In this document: positions 1 through 27,762 of the stretch, piece by piece
Numbering within the stretch: the first letter of the stretch is position 1
How the letters are laid out: every line of letters starts with the position of its first letter
NCBI GenBank assembly: GCA_964019415.1
Contig: OZ025871.1
Span: 5,764,213-5,828,212, forward strand
Direction: 5' to 3'
Source of the DNA: Ianthella basta
Lineage: Eukaryota; Porifera; Demospongiae; Verongiida; Ianthellidae
DNA length: 64,000 bases
Notes under the pieces: generated by a model
The model's input: only the letters and a program-made list of their open reading frames with translations
What the model was told of the DNA's origin: nothing
The model's database searches: none
Program-made: the position numbers and the translations under genes

Positions 1-517
1 TGCCAAAGCCTGGTGAGATGGCCCGGAGGGCCGGGAGGACCCGGGAGCCATGGTCTTGGGGGAGGTGGAGGGTCGTGTACAAAACTGCGATGGTGGGGAG
101 GGAATGATAGTGGGAGGCTGAGTGGTGGTGGGAAAGGGTGGGTATTGAGGCGGGGACAATGCTGTGGTGTGAATGGTTTGGGAGGACCTTCTGGTCTTGC
201 TGCTAGTTCTCGATGAAGTTTGTGTGTCTGGTTGTCGAAAAAAGGAGTGGGGCGTGTTGGGGGAGCAGAGTTGATTCTCCAAGGAAGGTTCCTCTTCTCA
301 CATGCCTGTGTGAGCATCTCTAACGCTGTTGTAGGACCCTCACAAGACATATACTTCCATTTCCCTGTGAACTCACTGTTAGGGATAGGTTGCGTGATGG
401 TTAGATGTTTCAGGGGTATCCCCGGGCACTCATTTGCGATCTGACATCCTCAATTTGGTGAGTTACTGGGATCTTTCTGATAAACAGGGTAGATTTCTTT
501 GTCTTCTGTTGGGCGCG
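1..517 (-). mobile_element. Degraded downstream part of a minus-strand retroelement
   Basis: This lies directly downstream (minus strand) of the PHD-finger ORF1 and runs off the window edge. Minus-strand frames are broken by stops. A Ser/His/Pro-rich stretch is readable near 1-230, but no endonuclease or reverse transcriptase motif is visible. The forward ORFs here are Gly-rich shadows. Assignment to the same element rests on position and on composition (GC- and CpG-richer than the following AT-rich DNA). Confidence 0.4.
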
Positions 518-1042
518 TTACTTTTCATCAGCACCTCTAAGCCTACTTTGGACTTCCTTTGTGGCCTTGCGTGAGCCATTGCCATCATCTTTGGTAGCCT
601 CGTGTGCTGAAGTCGTTTCGTCTGCTATTGAGCTGGTTTCAGTGTCCATATCGGCCGTTGCGCTTTTCGCGCTGGCATGTTCCGGGGCGCTATCATGGCT
701 CTCCAGGAGCTCCAGTCTCCTGGTCAGGTCCTGATTGTCGGTTTCCAGAGAGTGCAGCCTCTCGTTGAGGATCTTCACTGTGTGGAGGAGCTCTTGCACA
801 GCTGAGGAGAGGGCCAGACATCTGTCACAGCTCCAGGGTCTCGACGCGCCGTCTTCCCTCGCTTCAGCCACTTCTTCCTCGGTGAGAGACAGGCACCCGA
901 AGTGGAACCATCCTCTGCAGGGGCCATCACAGCGTATTCCTTCCTCTTCGTTTCCCCGACTACCGCAGTTCCCGCAAGGCAACGCAGATGATGTTGCGTC
1001 CTCACCTCTTCTGGCGGCATCCGACCTCTTCTTTGGGGGCAT
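518..1042 (-). CDS. Retroelement ORF1-like protein with PHD finger and coiled coil
   Basis: 174-residue minus-strand ORF. Residues about 23-75 hold a C4HC3 PHD-type zinc finger: CGNCGS near the start, a GIRCDGPCRGWFHFGC core, and WSCDRC at the end. A predicted coiled coil follows (about residues 80-115, leucine-rich with ERLHSLE and RRLELLE), then an acidic Ser/Thr-rich tail. PHD fingers followed by coiled coils are known in ORF1 proteins of some CR1/L2-like non-LTR retrotransposons, which is the preferred reading. A host chromatin protein is less likely, because the ORF is intronless, short, and sits in a patch of distinct base composition beside a TCAA microsatellite. The start at 1042 gives a basic N-terminus (MPPKKRSD). 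Confidence 0.6.
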   Translation of the reverse strand: MPPKKRSDAARRGEDATSSALPCGNCGSRGNEEEGIRCDGPCRGWFHFGCLSLTEEEVAEAREDGASRPWSCDRCLALSSAVQELLHTVKILNERLHSLETDNQDLTRRLELLESHDSAPEHASAKSATADMDTETSSIADETTSAHEATKDDGNGSRKATKEVQSRLRGADEK

Positions 1043-1210
1043 GGTTCAGGCGATTCGAGTGGTGCCGGACGGTACCTGGGGCGAACCTGGGATACGAAGA
1101 GTATGTTGAATAGGGTGTTTGGCCCGTTTGATACGCAGGGTTTCCAGATTTCAAGAGCGCAAGTCTACTCGCAAGTCTACTCCTTCCCGCTCGATTTGAC
1201 ATAATATAAT

Positions 1211-1212
1211 TA

Positions 1213-1253
<41 letters not shown>
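1211..1253. repeat. (TTGA)n microsatellite
   Basis: Uninterrupted TTGA tetranucleotide run at the outer edge of the PHD-ORF1 element. The same tetranucleotide forms the 3' tails of the retroelement at 28.5-30.76 kb and the fragment at 62.0-62.33 kb. The tract therefore probably derives from non-LTR retroelement tails or insertions into one. Confidence 0.85.
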
Positions 1254-1254
<1 letters not shown>

Positions 1255-1257
1255 ATA

Positions 1258-1356
1258 TTCAAGAACGAGTTTGAGGAATTTGTAATATTTTCATATGCTA
1301 TGCTATGAAAGCAATTGTGAGCAATTATGGGCTGATCTGTATTATTATATGTGTCA
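1258..1356. repeat. ~100 bp direct repeat, copy 1
   Basis: Begins attcaagaacgagtttgagg and matches 3163-3252 with few differences, including the shared tract ctgatctgtattatta. Same orientation in both places. Origin unknown. Confidence 0.7.
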
Positions 1357-3162
1357 AGTGTGAGTTCTTTGTTACAGTTTTGTTCCCTCTTTTTCTATGC
1401 TGATTCAGCAATTAACTTTTGCCAATAATTGTCAGTTATTTGGCTGCTGTGCTGTTGTCCCACTGATGGCCATGTGCCATTTGCTGCACAGAATGATATT
1501 TCTATAATATTCCGCACCTAAGACACATTGAAAGTTGTGAAAATGTGTCAATGCCTAGCTGTGCTTTTGATACATAGCGTAATGGAACAGCAGCCTTTCC
1601 TGACAGGATTGATCTGCCTTTTGTTTGGTATACATCACAGACACACATGACATGCAACTAAAGGATCTCCACATGTTAGTCTTTTACTTTAGCTGTGTCT
1701 CCACCGTGTATTGTGATTAATTAATTATTATACGACGTGGTGACAATCGTATCCATATTGTGTGAGTTCAAGTTTCCTGTATGATAACAACGTATCTATG
1801 CATTCCTCATTACAATTAGTGAATAACATAATACAGTTGGTTAATTTGCTGAAGAAAGTGACATTGGTAATACTGTGAAGGAATGACGGTCACCTTATTT
1901 GTGACAGTTATTGAAATTTTTATTACAGTCATGTGTAGCTACATATTATAGTAATTTCCAGTTTGATGTGTAGACTGTCAGTGAAATGTTCTCAGGGATA
2001 AGTTCGCATCCATCCGTGATGCTGACTGCATTTCTGATGTGCCTTCTCACTGGTTAGACTGTTAATTGTTTTGCTTCCTTCATTTGAGTGGATATACGTA
2101 TGGTGTAAGCTGTGTTCCAGGCATGCCTGGTAATAGAACTGTTGTATTTGTTCTCTGTTTGGCCATGTTGCCTCATGGGTTTAATAGATTGTGTGTTTGT
2201 CATTAAGCACTAGCTAATTTATTTGAGCACTTGCAAGACTAAACATAAGCATAGCTAAAACCAGTTATGGATCAACAAGTGAGCTGTGTTTGTCATTGAT
2301 AGAGTAATAGTCGACTGTTATTATTCATATGCGCCAGTGCCAGTGCAAAGTGCAGTGATTTTTGCTGTAGTGTTTCACATAGTGGAGACTGAGGAAGTTA
2401 AATTACACTTTATTTAAATAATGAATTCTAGGATCTTTGAGCTTACCTAATACATTGGCCTACAGCAACATGATTGGAGAGATAAGTGTACACCATGAGA
2501 ACTACCGAACAGACAGTTGTTTCCTATGATACTTGAATTACATGCTGGATTGCTGAAGTAAGTAATGAAAGAATGAGTCTAGATGGCTGGGACAACACAG
2601 CGGTAAGTAGTCTAGCTGTTTGACTGCGTGAAAGTAGTTGTACATGGTGTTTCCAGTTGACTCTGTGAGATGGAGTATTCAAGGTTGTCTGCACAGCGCA
2701 AGATGCCATAGATGCGATCCTCCCAGTGACAGCCATGCCTGACGGCACAAGCAGACCATCAATATAAATGTGAAGAGAAATAGACTTAATGTTATGGAAT
2801 GCTATTGTCGACGTGTCAAAAGCATCATTCAAGCATCAATTCATGCATTATATATTCTTTCTGTAGATAGCAGTTGGTGACAGCTTTCATTGCCCCTGAA
2901 TACAGACTAGTGCAACAGCACGGCTTGAAGCCAACTACAAGTTTTGGGTCACAAACAGATACTCCATGACCAAATATGCAGAAAGAACAGACCACCCAAA
3001 ACCTTTGCGAAGATGAAATGCATTAGCAATTTCATCACAATTGGCTGAAATGGATGGATGTTTACTGTATACTTTACTGATACTTTTTTGATGCGTGTAA
3101 GTAGGATTCAGCGGCAACAGTTGGGTTGGCAATTTCTATTATAGTCCATTAGATACTAGAAT
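1357..3162. other. AT-rich non-coding DNA, no gene seen
   Basis: No ORF with recognisable content and no convincing splice-bounded exon. Probably intron of NLR gene A, whose NACHT exon would lie left of the window, but this is inferred from the order of exons in gene C. Confidence 0.5.
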
Positions 3163-3252
3163 ATTCAAGAATGAATTTGAGGAATTTGTAATATTTTCAT
3201 TATTCTGTGAAGGTGTGAGCGATTATAGACTGATCTGTATTATTACGTGTGT
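3163..3252. repeat. ~100 bp direct repeat, copy 2
   Basis: Matches 1258-1356 in the same orientation. Followed by anonymous AT-rich sequence up to the pentanucleotide array. Confidence 0.7.
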
Positions 3253-3686
3253 AAGAAAAAAGATGAAAGGGACTCTAAGGAGTGTGAATAGTTTACTTGA
3301 AGACGCTCAACAGTTATAGAGCTGAATAATGTATGATTTTGTGAGGCCCCAACTCTTGCAAACACTTTGAACATACAATGGAATGACAAGCCTGCTAGCT
3401 GCATCCTTTGAGTGAGTCACATGCTGTTTGTCACCTATAGTAGTGTACCCAATATCTTCTGCCATTCCTCACTCTCTATGCTCACAGGTACTCTTTGGGG
3501 TTTCTCTGTGTTGCATATTAAATGACATGGTAGTATGTAATTCAGTGTCTACTACTTTCAGCTCATCGTCACGAGAGTTGTGATTGGTTGAAATATTGTC
3601 AGCATCGTCAGCATATTGCATCACCACTGTGATTCATACTAGTGAATCATCTGCTGATGGTGTTGGTGGAAACTTGATCTGCCTTG

Positions 3687-3914
3687 CATTTGTATTGTAT
3701 TGTATTGTATTGTATTGTATTGTATTGTATTGTGTTGTGTTGTGTTGTGTTGTGTTGTATTGTAGTGTATTGTATTGTAATGTATTGTAATGTATTGTAT
3801 TGTATTGTATTGTATTGTATTGTATTGTATTGTATTGTATTGTATTGTATTGTATTGTATTGTATTGTATTGTATTGTATTGTATTGTATTGTATTGTAT
3901 TGTATTGTATTGTT
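3687..3914. repeat. (TGTAT)n pentanucleotide array, about 225 bp
   Basis: Tandem TGTAT units with an internal block of TGTGT and TGTAA variants around 3730-3790. The right-hand part is nearly perfect. Because the unit is 5 bp, all frames on both strands stay open, which produces Tyr/Cys/Ile/Val repeat ORFs that are not genes. Confidence 0.95.
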
Positions 3915-4070
3915 GCCACTAGACTGAAACTAGTCCCTTATGGGACACCCTCCATTTACTTGAAAGGCCTGCCCAATCTTTGGCACGTACACTGAGGCTG
4001 GTGTTTGACAGCAGTGTGGCAGCAATTAGCATAATGTATTCACCATTGTTGCTTGCAGTTTAAATAGAAT

Positions 4071-5174
4071 GGGACCCCGTAAAACCCGGAATGGCAGGAA
4101 AGGAATAGGGAACGGGGAATGTCCATATACATTGTATTTTAAGCGAAATAGCAACCTTATTGCATTAGCAATGTAATGAAAAGGGTACTGATAGTGCATG
4201 GAAAATGGTTAGTTTTACATTACTCTAATACCAAACTCATCTAACAGATGGGCTACGTGTACACTAGTAAGAGACATGTCCCTTGGAACTACAAGCTTTG
4301 CTGTTTCAAAAGATGGATGCTTCTTCTGTTCACAGCTGAGGGCAAAATGGTAGTGTATATTCTCCTCTGCTGTTGTGCATTTCAGCTCTCTCGTGAAAGG
4401 ATCCTTGTAGTGCCGTCTTTCTCAAAATTTGATCGCCAAATCATGGGGTGGAGGGGGAACACTCACTGTGTTGACTCTGACGGCACCACCACAGCCACAA
4501 CAACTCCTTACTGTTGTGCTTTTTAAGATGAAGTGTATTGGCAAGTTGGTGACATCTACCAGAAAGGGTGGTGCGCTGTGTGGTGGAATGTGCCTCATAG
4601 TTGATAATAATGCTGGTGTTTGTAACTGAGGTGGACGCAGAGAGACAGGTGTGGAAGTTGCCAGAGCATGTGCTTCTGGAATTCTTTGAGCCCAAAACCA
4701 CCATTCAATTAGAACAGTTGGGGAGGATTGGCTTGTCTGCTGGGGAAGTGTGTATTTTAACCAAACCTCCAGTATCTGGTTTCAACTAGTATACTTGGAG
4801 GGGATTGATGAATGTGACTGCAAGGGAAGTGATATATTATTACCAAGCCTCAACTGGTTTACATTGTGTACACCAATGACACAGCAACTTTACCCAATCT
4901 GGCAATCACTTCCCAGACTGAGCAGTGGTTACCTAGGATACGAACTGTATGTCCCATAATAGTTGTGTACAGTTTTGGTCCGTATCCTAGGTAACCACTC
5001 CCATGGTTTTGGAACACACTGCAAGTTTTGTTTTAGTATATTAAAATGCCTTGCATTGTTAATACAATATGGTTGCTATTTCACTTAGACAGCAACATTT
5101 ATATAATGATCATTCCCCATTCCCCATTTCCCGTTCCCCATTCCTTCCTGCCATTCCGGGTTTTATGGGGTCCC
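4071..5174. mobile_element. Non-autonomous terminal-inverted-repeat DNA element, 1.1 kb
   Basis: The left end starts GGGACCCCGTAAAACCCGGA and the right end is its near-perfect reverse complement (ending ggttttatggggtccc). The inverted similarity extends roughly 100 bp, through the gttgctatttc motif. Flanks are aaatagaat on the left and gaatagaat on the right, consistent with an 8-9 bp target-site duplication of the hAT or Mutator kind. No transposase ORF is inside. A smaller inverted pair (ggttacctaggatacg / cgtatcctaggtaacc) lies at about 4929-4998. Confidence 0.75.
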
Positions 5175-6461
5175 GAATAGAATTGAGATTTAGATCTGTA
5201 GTTGGTGTGTCAAAGCCCTTGCTGAGGTCGGGACAGAAGTGTACGTCTACACCATGCATAATATATGTTGCTGTGGAGTAGGTGTCTGTGTTACAGTGGT
5301 TCCCTATTTTAGCATTCATATATATCCCCATTGGCACAGTCACATCTCTCTTATGTATTGCATTCACGGCTGCCTGCAACTGGTGATAAAGTCTTCCTTC
5401 AGGTGTGGATCAGACGTATAGTGGGGAGATATTAGGCCCTCATGCAATAACAACTGCATAGCACTGCCAGTCCCTACGCTTTGCAACCCATATCTGCACC
5501 AGTGTGGCATTTAAGGCAAAACTGGAACAGCTGGTCCCAGATTTTACGTTGTACAATGTAGATTCCATCGCTTTACAGGAAACAAGGAGGAACATAGAAT
5601 CTCACCCTATTGGTACCGCTCTCCGATGCTATGTTGTGCACTCTTAACAAACGAATGGGCTTTGTAGGTGGGAAGAAGGCTACATCCTTACCTTCAAACA
5701 TCAGTCGCCCCTAGATCATGTCACTGTAATTTCCTTCCGCTTCAGCAAGTTGGAACTACCTGTCTCACAGTGAGACTGAGATATGATTCATCACCTTCAC
5801 TTGATGGTTGAAGCGTGCGCAGAATGGCTTGGGAGGGTGGGAACCTGCCATATTAAGGAGCTATTTTTTCAGTGAATATGATAGATTGAGTAATAATCTA
5901 GGCATGCGCTGTACATTCCTTAACAGCCATCCTCCTGTACTCCACTGTTGATGTCTTTAGTTGTAACCTCAGTGATGCGTATTGAACTGCACTACAAGTG
6001 CACTTACTGAGGACCTTGTGTGATAACACAGTTCCATTCCTTTGCCATTGTTTTCTGCTAGAGTTGTTTCAGGAGATGACGTATGGTTGTACCGTGATAG
6101 GAACAATAGTGTTTAATGTCATACTGAAGTCCATTCTTGTTCTTGGGTCTCCTGGTGTCACTTTGCTGAGAAGGACTACTGTTCTTTGTTAAGATTTCCT
6201 AAGACTGCAATTGTCTACATTGCTCATTAGTCATTAGTGTGGTATTGTTTTAGCTTTCATTTTGGATAGCTGATGGACACAAATGGGTTGAAATGTGCAG
6301 TGCTGTAACTGTTACAGGTGCACTGAGATTACTGTTCTGTTGTCCACTCAGAATTACTTGTGTTAACGAGCTGCATTAAACTGAACTGCACATTATGTTG
6401 CCAGTCATGCATGTGGTTGTATGCTGTTTCCTAATTTGTGTCATATCCATTTCTTCTGTAG
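5175..6461. other. Intronic-type DNA, nothing recognised
   Basis: No ORF of interest and no repeat identified by eye. It ends in a pyrimidine-rich acceptor (ttcttctgtag) before the exon at 6462. Confidence 0.5.
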
Positions 6462-22634
<16,173 letters not shown>

Positions 22635-23089
22635 AGAAGACAGGACTGAAGAGAGGTCACATGGACTGTGTGTGGTGAAGTGCTTTTTGAACTCACTTTA
22701 CATCTTTGCAGTTTTCTATTTCAGTTAGCAAATTAATGTTTGAAACACTGTAGATGTACAGTATCACATCAGGTCACACACAATGCATGGTTCTCATAAC
22801 TCTTTATTAGAAGCAACACTCGTTTTGTAATTATGCAATGTAATGAAAAGGCCTATAGGTTTATATCATGTAGTGTATTGCAGTCACAATAGTAAGTAAC
22901 CACGTGTACTATAAAATGAAGAGGAAAAGTTTTAATTTGTTAGAATCAGTTATGCAACAGAGGGATCAGAGCTTGAGCAGCCAACTGTGCATGAGGTACA
23001 GACAGCAATGGTGTACATGTGCATTTGTGTGCATTTGTATGTAATTATTATTGTTTGTTGGCATGTGTATGTGTGAGTGTGCATGAGTG

Positions 23090-23091
23090 TG

Positions 23092-23134
<43 letters not shown>

Positions 23135-23135
23135 T

Positions 23136-23232
<97 letters not shown>
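23090..23232. repeat. (GT)n microsatellite, ~140 bp
   Basis: GT dinucleotide tract with a short interruption (gggtttgtgttt) near 23130. About 460 bp downstream of gene A's stop codon. Confidence 0.97.
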
Positions 23233-24574
23233 AAGTATAATTATATAATTATGTTTTTTGTGATGTCTCCCAATGTACAATTGTGGGCAAGGAGTAGAGA
23301 AGGAAGTGTGTGTGTATGTGCATGTATGTGTGTCCACTGCCCTAATTATAATGCCATGTATAATATACTACTGTACAGGTCCTAACCTTATGCTTCTTGT
23401 ATCTCATGGGCATGCACGAAATAGGAAGTGACTCTTTAGTATGTAGAATTCATTTATATGGCTATGATATAATTGTGCTCTTCCCACATACACAGTCATG
23501 CACATGTGCACATTGGGACACAAGCACACACCATCCCATAACAGTCCGGATCCCTAGCTACAAATTCCCATTACTGCACTGGTCGATCAGAGCAGAAGGA
23601 CACTCTCGCACTAGACAACTGCAGAGTGGTGTGAAGCAGTAAGAAATATATTGTAGCAGCTATTTCAGATTCTCTTGCGACATATATAATCAAGGTGTGC
23701 ATTGCACTATAGTTATTATTATAGTTATTAATGTCACAGGCTGTTCACTTCCAACACAATTGCTCATATTCTTAATTATTCTGCCTTTTGCAAGAACTAG
23801 TGCAGAAGCTACATACATGTTCACAAGCATTTTTATGCATGCTGTGAATTGCATTATACCATAATGTGGCTTTCTTTTGCTTCTGTTGTTGTGAACTGTA
23901 TTAATTTTATACTTCATACAGTGTGATTGTACAAATTTTAAGGGTATAATTGTTATAGAAGCAGAGCAATGTTATAAGGGCTTAGCTATATACTCCCAAT
24001 TTATTACTTGTAACCAGGCAATCATTAAATTTGTTTTATCAGCCTGCTGAATAAAAGGACAGCCTGGGTGCTCTCGCTATTTACTTAACAGAGTCTGAGG
24101 AAGTCTAAGAAACCAACAGTATGGTTAATTTGGAGGAAGTTCAGCTGTTCACACTTAACAATTGAATCACAGTACCTGGCACCTTATAGCAATTGCTAAC
24201 TGACAGCAATCACTAAATGTCAAGCTGACCTTACTCCCTTATATGGGTTGCATTAGCTAATAGTGTCCCACACTGTCCTTCAGTAGGCTGAGGCATCAAA
24301 ATGACAGCCAGGCTACACTAGGCTGTTGCCTGTTCTGTTACAGGAGGACCAATAAGAAGTTTTTACTCATGATGAGCTTTCATTTTGTATGAACTAATCA
24401 TTATGCACCCTGACTTGGAATGACTTTGTGTTGTATGTGTCCTACTGTTAGTGTACTGAACCACTCTCTTCACTAACCTTGGCCCGCCACGATTCCTAGC
24501 TGGACTAGCATTCCTCAAATATCATACTGTTTGCCTGTACACCATCTAATGTGTTCTGTGTGTTCTTCAAGCCC
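23233..24574. other. Intergenic or intronic DNA with one 210 bp repeat
   Basis: No coding content recognised. Positions 23876-24092 form one copy of a ~210 bp repeat (begins ttgcttctgttgttgtg, ends gctatttactta) whose second copy at 25018-25224 lies inside the duplicated block. Confidence 0.6.
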
Positions 24575-25017
24575 ATATACCCTGTCTGTTAGTGTCTTGT
24601 TTTCCTCCTTGGATGTGGAGATCCTCTGAACTATATGTAGTGCCTACTGAGTCCACAGATCTGGAGTGTCTGCAGAACCAAATTTACTATCACAGAAACT
24701 ACGCTACATGCACAGTACTCATACTCCTGGCCCACTGTGTACTGGTTTTACTGAGTCCTATTGTTGGTGTGAGGTCTTGTTACAGTTAAACCTCTCCTAA
24801 ACACCTTGGGACAGTTCTCTGTCATCACTCACTGTAAACATGTGGCTCCACATTGCATGGGCTATAATGGACCCTTCCCCTACAGTATATTGCTGTAAAG
24901 TATGATGACGGGTGTTGTCAGAACGTCTCCTAGTAATCTTGAACCCGACACTTTCCCTCCTCTGCTGATGCCCATTGTGTGGCCAGTTGTATCTTGTAAG
25001 CGTCATACTTAACAATG

Positions 25018-25224
25018 GCTCTGCTTCTGTTGTTGTGTACTGTTATGCTTCATACAGTGTGATTGTACAAATTTAAAGAGTATATTATAAAAGCAGAGCA
25101 AATGATATAAGGGCTTAGCTATATACTCCCAATTTATCACTTGTAACCAGGCTATTATTAAATTTGTTGGCTCAGCCTTCTGAATAAAAGGACAGTCTGG
25201 GTGCTCTAGCTATTTACTTAAAAC
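25018..25224 (+). repeat. 210 bp repeat inserted in duplication copy 2
   Basis: Matches 23876-24092 through gggcttagctatatactccc and the segment gctatttactta. It is absent from the corresponding point of copy 1, so it entered after, or was carried with, the duplication. Confidence 0.85.
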
Positions 25225-25598
25225 AGAAACACTCCACACAAACAACACGCTCAGGCAATCGTAGGATAGACTTTGTATGTATGTGCTCTGTTTGAACTGT
25301 TTGCCAGTGTCATCTAAGAACAGGAGAACCTTGTCTTTGTGCACTGGTACCGTTGGCCGTAGTACGTACCTCAACGTCTTGTAGCAGGTCAATTCTGCTC
25401 ACATTCACTGTATGCCATAGACTGATGTGGTGTTGTGTCTGTTCTTGTCTGTATGTCACTGTATTGTGATAGCAGTGGTGCTGATTTCAGTACCTGATAT
25501 AGACTGTGTGCTGGTGCCCATATATGTGCAGGTACACTGCAGTGTTTGTACACACACACACACACACAAATGCCCGCTATCTACCTACCCCTCTCTAG

Positions 25599-25715
25599 CA
25601 CCCTCAGACTGTCCTGGCAGGCAGGACCCCAGGGGAGGAAGAGGAGGACAAGGAGGAGGAGGGGACCTCTCCACCTGTAAAGAAGAGTAGAAAGCTGGTG
25701 CAGGGCCAGGAGGAG
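25599..25715 (+). CDS. Tail copy B: acidic exon, 117 bp
   Basis: Paralogue of 18898-19014 with the same splice borders, length and phase. Substitutions include KKSRKL for KKSRQL. It could be used as an alternative 3' tail of gene A or belong to a separate truncated copy; no LRR-like exons precede it locally. Confidence 0.55.
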
Positions 25716-25781
25716 GTGGGTGTGGAGAGGTGCCTGCATGGTACTGTCAATTCACACTGTACTACTTCCTGTTTGGTACAG

Positions 25782-26078
25782 GATGGTAGGAATGGTCAGT
25801 TGGAAGACCCCACCTCACAAGCATCGCCAAATGATGGCGCTTCTATCCCCTCCTCTGCAACAGTAGTCATTGACCTGAGTGATGACTCACAGATGAGCTC
25901 CAGCCACAGTTACTCACAGTATGAGGATGAGTACGTTATGCCACCCACACCACGGGAGTTCACTCGAGTGGGCGGGTCACCTGACTGGGGAGAGTGCTCA
26001 GCCCGCACCAACCTCAGCTACATTCACCCACTGAATGCCAAGTACTTGAAGAGAGCCACCATTAGTCCAGAGGAGAAG
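25782..26078 (+). CDS. Tail copy B: SIM exon, 297 bp
   Basis: Paralogue of 19081-19377, same length and phase. VVIDLSDD is conserved, while the upstream linker differs (NGQLEDPTSQASPND). No stop or frameshift, consistent with continued function or very recent duplication. Confidence 0.6.
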
Positions 26079-26121
26079 GTTGGTCTGGGCAGGTGGTGGT
26101 CTACTATCTTCCAATAAACAG

Positions 26122-26948
26122 GGCACTAGTCTAGTCCCAACCACTCCCACTACTGCCCACCTGAACACTGAGCAGTTGTCGACAACATTTCCAGCCATCT
26201 TGTTTGCCCAACACTCACTCCCATCCCAACCTGTCTCCATGGCAATGACCAGTCAAGCACTGCCAACTGTTTACACCGCTGCTCATGCTACTGTTGCTCC
26301 TGAGATGCACAGTCAAGGCAGACTAGGACACCACAGCATGCACCAACACCCCGAGGTGGTGTGGGGCAGCATCAAATGCAGCAGTTAGCAGCCTCACAGT
26401 ATCAACAACAGCAGCAGATTTCTACCAGTGAGGCGGGGCCTACTGGCTCCTCCTCCTCCAATCCCAGTCCCTACTGCAGCTCCTACAGAATTGATTGCCC
26501 AGTGACTGGCATGCCACAGGGTGTGGCATCAGCCCCCTCTTTGGCACAGGCACATACACAAGTGCAATATGCCAACCTACTTCAGCAACAGCAGATGTTG
26601 TTTAACCAATGGTATGGCATGATGCTGCAGGGAGCCATGCTGGGTCTTCACCCTTCTACCATGATGACCTTGGAGCAGTACCAGGCCTACCAGACTGCAC
26701 TGCAGGGCACTCAGGTGCAGCAGTTGAGGCAGATGGGGCAGACGGCACAGCAGCCCACCACTCCTGAGGTGGGTGTGGTGCAGCAGGCAATGGTGCACCA
26801 GATACCTTCCCACCTCACATCACTACACGACTCCTCTGTGAGACAGACTCCCTGCCAGTCAATGAGGAGCCAATTGTCTGCAGGGGACCCTCCCTTACAA
26901 GATGCAGTGCAGTGGTTGGGCATATGTGTTGAGACTTCGAACTACTGA
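26122..26948 (+). CDS. Tail copy B: Gln-rich terminal exon (one apparent frameshift)
   Basis: Acceptor ccaataaacag; phase 0 matches the SIM exon. The first frame (GTSLVPTTPTTAHLNTEQ...) runs to about 26340 and then needs a one-base shift to enter the long Gln-rich frame ending at 26948. That frame has QQ runs, YANLLQQQQMLFNQWYG and a Met/Gln-rich segment, resembling activation-domain-like sequence. Its end contains the copy of exon 20172-20283 with both splice sites lost, so it reads through to a TGA. The shift may be a real mutation, an assembly error, or a missed splice. Confidence 0.45.
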
Positions 26949-27000
26949 GGGCACCACTGAAGTAAAGTACATGTCTTTGTTGACACTGCTTCAGTGACAC

Positions 27001-27237
27001 TCAGAAAGGGTTGGTTCTCTAATACCAGCTTCACAACAGGGTTGAAAACCTTGCCGACGTTTCGACCAGATGCTTTGGCCTTCCAGAAGCCCTCAGTCAT
27101 CTTCGCCCTGAAGAAGACCAGAGCATCTGGTTGAAACGTCAGCAAGGTTTTCAACCCTGTTGTGAAGCTGGTATTAGAGAACCAACCCTTTCTGATGCCT
27201 GAGCCAGCTGAGAAGCCCTCACTTCATTCAGTGACAC
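27001..27237. mobile_element. Foldback MITE with ~74 bp arms
   Basis: Arms 27001-27074 and 27122-27195 are reverse complements with about two mismatches, starting TCAGAAAGGGTTGGTTCTC. An 11 bp direct repeat ttcagtgacac occurs just before 27001 and at 27227-27237 and may mark the insertion boundary. The intact arms suggest a young element. Confidence 0.75.
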
Positions 27238-27762
27238 TGTCACTAACACACCAACCAGCTACACATACAACACTACAGGACAGTCATTTGTATATCAACA
27301 AAATGTTGTTTATTGGAAATGATGTGTTTACAGTATGAGCTTCTCCAAACTGACCAACAGGTGTTCCCACTGTTGTGGCTCATGTCATGTTGATATAGTG
27401 AACTGCATGGGTACAACTACTATAGACTGGACAGGCAGTAGTGGAGCAGTTTGTCTAACCATGAGCCCTCTGTACTTGGATATGATTGGCATATTTGCTC
27501 ATCAATTGATGGTCTGCCGTGGTGATACCCAGTTTCCAGAAAGTTCACATAATTTGTTAAACAAAATGTACTGTACATAGTAACCTACTGTGTTAAGTTT
27601 CAACTGCAGTTAGCTATAGTGGCCGATAGTTACATTTTAATGGTAACATTCAGAATGTTTTAGTATATGCTCTGCATGTGTAGAGTGCTGTGTGCTGTAA
27701 TGGTTTTAAATGTTTGTGAATTATGTGCAGTTTTGCATTATTTATATTGGCACTGTCTGCAG
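27238..27762. other. Non-coding DNA, no gene seen
   Basis: Nothing recognised apart from the acceptor region (cactgtctgcag) that ends it. Confidence 0.45.

Larger units (their letters stand above)
24575..26097 (+). repeat. Segmental duplication block, copy 2
   Basis: Second copy of 18030-19400 in the same orientation, interrupted at 25018-25224 by the 210 bp repeat also found at 23876-24092. Confidence 0.9.

Noticed and set aside
735..1109. Forward 124-residue ORF over the PHD finger
   Set aside because: Antisense shadow of ORF1; the minus-strand frame has the zinc ligands.
3584..3995. Tyr/Cys/Ile-rich ORFs on both strands
   Set aside because: Product of the TGTAT array, which lacks stops in several frames.
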